Below, piece after piece: positions 12,821-15,876 of a stretch of DNA of 15,876 bases (position 1 is its first letter; each line of letters starts with the position of its first letter). The DNA lies in assembly GCA_946615965.1 (NCBI GenBank), contig CAMOIC010000033.1:1-15876 (forward strand). The letters run 5' to 3'. This DNA comes from UBA3700 sp002372775. GTDB taxonomy: Bacteria > Bacillota > Clostridia > Christensenellales > UBA3700. Both the position numbers and the translations under genes were made by a program. A model generated the notes under the pieces. That model was not told the DNA's origin and did no database searches. It saw only the letters and a list, made by a program, of their open reading frames with translations.

Positions 12821-13837
12821 ATGAGTATATTAGTTACAGGCGGAGCTGGATATATTGGCTCACATACAGTTATTGAACTTGTAGAAAACGGATATGATGT
12901 CGTTGTTGTAGATAATTTATGTAATTCTAAAAAGGTTGCATTGGAGAGAGTTGAAAAGATCGTAGGAAAGAAGATTAAATTCTACCAAGAAGATGTTTGC
13001 GACTTAGCAAAAATGCAAGACATATTCAAAAAAGAGAAGATTGAAGCCGTAATCCATTTTGCCGGATTAAAGGCTGTAGGAGAGTCTTGCAAAAAGCCTC
13101 TTGAATACTATGAAAACAACCTTATTTCTACATTGCATTTAATTCAAGCAATGAGAGAAAACGGATGTAAGAATTTGGTATTCTCATCTTCTGCTACTGT
13201 TTATGGTCAACCAAAGAGCGTTCCTATTAAGGAAGATTTCCCTCTAGGACCATGTACAAATCCATATGGTTCAACAAAGTTGATGATAGAAGATATGTTA
13301 AGAGATATCTATAAAGCAGATAGCTCATTTAATATTGCGCTTTTACGTTATTTCAATCCAATTGGCGCTCATAAGAGTGGAACAATTGGTGAAGATCCAA
13401 ATGGTATTCCAAATAACTTAATGCCATATATTACTCAAGTTGCAATTGGCAAACTTGAGAAACTTCATGTATTTGGTAACGATTATCCAACTCCAGATGG
13501 AACTGGCGTTAGAGATTATATCCACGTAGTGGATTTAGCAAAGGGTCACATCTGTGCACTAAAGAAACTTAAAACAAAACCAGGTTTAGTAACATATAAT
13601 CTTGGAACAGGTAAAGGTTATAGCGTTCTTGATATGGTTAAGGCTTTTGAAAAGGCTAGTGGTAAGAAAGTTCCTTATGTAATTGACCCAAGAAGAAGCG
13701 GCGATATTGCTGAATGTTACGCAGATCCAACAAAAGCAAAAAACGAAATTGGATTTGAATGTAAGTTCGGTTTAGAAGAGATGTGTGAAGATAGTTGGAG
13801 ATGGCAAAGTCAAAATCCTAATGGTTACGGGGAGTAA
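12821..13837 (+). CDS. galE: UDP-glucose/UDP-N-acetylglucosamine 4-epimerase
   Basis: A 338-residue short-chain dehydrogenase/reductase that interconverts UDP-galactose and UDP-glucose using bound NAD. The numbering coincides with E. coli GalE: TGGAGYIGSH (6-15) for NAD, SSSATVYG with S124, and NPYGSTK with catalytic Y149 and K153. DPRRSGDIAECYAD places Cys at 299, where the E. coli enzyme has Tyr. From published work on human GALE (Cys307) and the E. coli Y299C variant, a small residue here lets the pocket take UDP-GlcNAc/UDP-GalNAc. The enzyme is therefore predicted to be bifunctional, which fits an N-acetylhexosamine kinase directly upstream. GGAGG at 12809-12813 is 7 nt from the ATG. The stop is followed at once by the promoter of the dehydratase gene, and no terminator is visible between them. 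Confidence 0.95.
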   Translation: MSILVTGGAGYIGSHTVIELVENGYDVVVVDNLCNSKKVALERVEKIVGKKIKFYQEDVCDLAKMQDIFKKEKIEAVIHFAGLKAVGESCKKPLEYYENNLISTLHLIQAMRENGCKNLVFSSSATVYGQPKSVPIKEDFPLGPCTNPYGSTKLMIEDMLRDIYKADSSFNIALLRYFNPIGAHKSGTIGEDPNGIPNNLMPYITQVAIGKLEKLHVFGNDYPTPDGTGVRDYIHVVDLAKGHICALKKLKTKPGLVTYNLGTGKGYSVLDMVKAFEKASGKKVPYVIDPRRSGDIAECYADPTKAKNEIGFECKFGLEEMCEDSWRWQSQNPNGYGE

Positions 13838-13842
13838 ATCAC

Positions 13843-13871
13843 TTGCACTTATATTTATATTAATATATAAT
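13843..13871 (+). promoter_or_regulatory. Strong promoter for the 4,6-dehydratase gene
   Basis: TTGCAC (13843-13848), exactly 17 nt, then consensus TATAAT (13866-13871). The start is expected near 13878, about 20 nt before the ATG. It begins 6 nt after the galE stop and marks a new unit that probably continues beyond the window. Confidence 0.75.
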
Positions 13872-13898
13872 ATTTGAGCAATTTAGGGTAAAAAAAGT

Positions 13899-15869
13899 AT
13901 GTTAAGAAGAAGACTAACAAGAGATTCATACACTATTAGAACATTAAGAGAAGTCGGCATTTTGTTATTAGACTTAGCGCTAGTAGTATTAGCTTTTTTA
14001 ATCTCGTTAATAGTTGGTGAAATATATGTTATTAGAGCAAATGTAGATATAAATATCTGGGTTGGCTTTTTAAAAGCAGTAGCATGTATTATTCCATTAT
14101 TCGCATTGTCGTTTTGGGCTTTTAGAGTTTTTAAGGTAGTTTGGAGATATGCTAGAGGAAAAGACTATCTTAGAATCTTTGGTGCTACAACAGTAGCGTT
14201 TACCTTGTTTATCATGCTTGACCAAAAGTTTGGTTTTATAAGCCAAGACCAAACCATTGAAACATTGGGTGGACAACAATTTAAAGTTTATCCAGTTTAT
14301 ATTATTTTCTATTTCATTTGTAATACTCTAATCTTGCTTGCAAGATTATTATATGAAATCATCTTTACTAGCGTTAAGATGAAGATGACAACAAGACCAA
14401 GAAGAAAAACTCTTATCATTGGTGCTGGTTTAAGCGGTAGTACTTTAATTGAAGAATTATTAAGACCAGAAAGTATTTATGAACCAATTTGTATTATCGA
14501 TGATGATAAAAACAAAATGGGAAGAATTATCAATGATGTAGAAGTAGTTGGTACAATCGCAGATCTTGAAACAGTAGTTAAGAAATACGATGTTAATACT
14601 ATCATCTTCGCAATTCCATCAGCTTCAACTCAAAGAAGAACAGAAATCTTAAATGAGTGCGCTAAGACAGGTTGTAGAGTTAAAGTTTTACCATATTTCA
14701 CAGAAATCGTAGATAACATTGGTATGACTCGTCAAATGAGAGATATTAATGTTGACGACTTACTAGGAAGAACAAGTATTTCTTTTGATTTACAAAACGT
14801 AAAAGATATGATTAAAGGAAAAGTTGTTATGGTTACTGGTGGCGGTGGATCTATTGGTTCCGAATTATGTAGACAAATTTGGAAGTATGGTGCAAAGAGA
14901 TTAGTAATCGTTGACGTATACGAGAATTCAACATATAACATTCAACAAGAATTGTTGAGAAAGTATGGAAGAGATATTAATTTATTCGCAGAAATCGTTT
15001 CAATAACAGATAGGGGCGAATTGGAAAAAGTATTTATTCAACATCATCCAGAAATTATTTTCCATGCTGCAGCTCATAAGCACGTACCTTTAATGGAATC
15101 AGAACCAGTTGAAGCAGTTAAGAATAACGTATTTGGAACTTTAAATGTTGTAGAACTTGCTGCCAAATATGAAGTAAAGAAATTCGTTATGATTTCAACA
15201 GATAAGGCTGTTAATCCAACAAACGTTATGGGTGCTACAAAGCGTTGTTGTGAAAGAATTATCCAAATGATGGCTCAAAGAAAAACAAAGACAACTTTTG
15301 CAGCAGTTAGATTTGGTAATGTATTAGGATCTAATGGTTCAGTTATTCCTTTATTTGAAGAGCAAATTAAATCTGGTGGTCCAGTAACAATTACTCACCC
15401 AGATATTATTAGATATTTTATGACAATTCCTGAAGCGGTATCTCTTGTACTACAAGCTGGTACATATGCTGAGGGTGGAGAAATTTTTGTATTAAATATG
15501 GGTGAACCTGTAAAGATTCAAACTCTTGCAGAGAATATGATTAGAATGCTGGGACATATTCCTAACGGCGATATCAAAATCGAATACACAGGTTTAAGAC
15601 CAGGCGAAAAGTTATACGAAGAATTATTAATGGCTGAAGAAGGCTTAACAGAAACTGCGAACGAAAAGATTAAGATTGGTAAATTATCTAAGATTGATGA
15701 GAAAGCGTTCTTAGCAGATTTAGATAAGATGAAGGATGTTTGTGCTACAAATGAAAAGCTTGATGTTATTGAGCAATTAAAGGTATTAGTACCAACATTC
15801 CATCACGATAGGGCTTTCTTTGATAAGCTTCAAGCTAAAGCTAACGCTACAGAAGATAAGGCTAATTAG
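13899..15869 (+). CDS. Membrane-bound nucleotide-sugar 4,6-dehydratase (CapD/PglF/WbpM type)
   Basis: A 656-residue enzyme that should turn UDP-GlcNAc into a UDP-4-keto-6-deoxy sugar, the first step to bacillosamine, QuiNAc or FucNAc-type surface sugars. Residues 18-156 hold about four membrane helices. A first Rossmann domain starts at IIGAGLSG (173-180), as in CoA-binding-like domains of this family. The catalytic Rossmann domain starts at VTGGGGSIGSE (312-321). STDKAVNPTNVMGATK (433-448) has the family pattern in which Met (M444) replaces the usual catalytic Tyr before K448. RPGEKLYEELL is near the C-terminus. The size and complete motifs indicate an active full-length form. The ATG has AGGG 10 nt upstream. 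It has its own promoter, and its last codon is 7 nt from the window end. The exact sugar product cannot be assigned. Confidence 0.93.
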   Translation: MLRRRLTRDSYTIRTLREVGILLLDLALVVLAFLISLIVGEIYVIRANVDINIWVGFLKAVACIIPLFALSFWAFRVFKVVWRYARGKDYLRIFGATTVAFTLFIMLDQKFGFISQDQTIETLGGQQFKVYPVYIIFYFICNTLILLARLLYEIIFTSVKMKMTTRPRRKTLIIGAGLSGSTLIEELLRPESIYEPICIIDDDKNKMGRIINDVEVVGTIADLETVVKKYDVNTIIFAIPSASTQRRTEILNECAKTGCRVKVLPYFTEIVDNIGMTRQMRDINVDDLLGRTSISFDLQNVKDMIKGKVVMVTGGGGSIGSELCRQIWKYGAKRLVIVDVYENSTYNIQQELLRKYGRDINLFAEIVSITDRGELEKVFIQHHPEIIFHAAAHKHVPLMESEPVEAVKNNVFGTLNVVELAAKYEVKKFVMISTDKAVNPTNVMGATKRCCERIIQMMAQRKTKTTFAAVRFGNVLGSNGSVIPLFEEQIKSGGPVTITHPDIIRYFMTIPEAVSLVLQAGTYAEGGEIFVLNMGEPVKIQTLAENMIRMLGHIPNGDIKIEYTGLRPGEKLYEELLMAEEGLTETANEKIKIGKLSKIDEKAFLADLDKMKDVCATNEKLDVIEQLKVLVPTFHHDRAFFDKLQAKANATEDKAN

Positions 15870-15876
15870 TAGAGAT

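Noticed and set aside
1..15876. Mobile elements, CRISPR arrays, rRNA/tRNA, phage genes
   Set aside because: I saw no direct repeat-spacer series, transposase or integrase motifs, or structured RNA gene sequences. All genes look resident, with uniform base composition.

Overview
The window looks like chromosomal DNA from an AT-rich, Gram-positive (Bacillota, Clostridia-like) bacterium. The grounds are strong AGGAGG-type ribosome binding sites, sigma-A-type promoters, a PyrR-type attenuated pyrR-uraA operon, a Gram-positive lipoprotein next to an ECF transporter S component, and codon use biased to A/T-ending codons throughout. A gut Clostridia relative is likely, but I cannot name a genus. I see no phage, insertion sequence, CRISPR array, rRNA or tRNA. 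All major genes are intact.

Layout. (1) 51-2352, minus strand: promoter, leader with three mutually exclusive helices, pyrR, uraA, terminator. This is a uracil salvage operon that PyrR probably controls by transcription attenuation. (2) 2369-3985, minus: a metallo-beta-lactamase/beta-CASP nuclease of the YSH1/COG1236 type, divergent from (3) 4146-6125, plus: transketolase. (4) 6197-6703, minus: a trimeric-type dUTPase that shares a bidirectional terminator with transketolase. Its promoter is back-to-back with that of (5) 6807-8414, plus: an intracellular GH27 alpha-galactosidase with about 140 residues of carbohydrate-binding-module-like sequence inserted into its barrel. (6) 8405-9871, plus: a promoter overlapping the end of the GH27 gene, a leader of about 245 nt that looks like an unassigned riboswitch or attenuator, then a lipoprotein and an ECF S component. 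(7) 9984-11636: a one-pass membrane protein of unknown function with an acidic repeat followed by a lysine-rich stretch. (8) 11706-13837: an N-acetylhexosamine 1-kinase (NahK type) and galE. The epimerase carries Cys at the position (E. coli 299) that admits N-acetylated sugars. (9) 13899-15869: a membrane-bound nucleotide-sugar 4,6-dehydratase (CapD/PglF/WbpM type) with its own strong promoter.

How they fit. Genes 5, 8 and 9 share a sugar theme. Alpha-galactosidase releases galactose from imported oligosaccharides. NahK makes GlcNAc-1-P or GalNAc-1-P. GalE probably interconverts UDP-Gal/UDP-Glc and UDP-GalNAc/UDP-GlcNAc. The dehydratase consumes UDP-GlcNAc-type sugars for surface glycans. 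pyrR-uraA and dut are pyrimidine housekeeping. The least explained parts are the 8440-8640 leader RNA with its transporter operon, and the 550-residue membrane protein.
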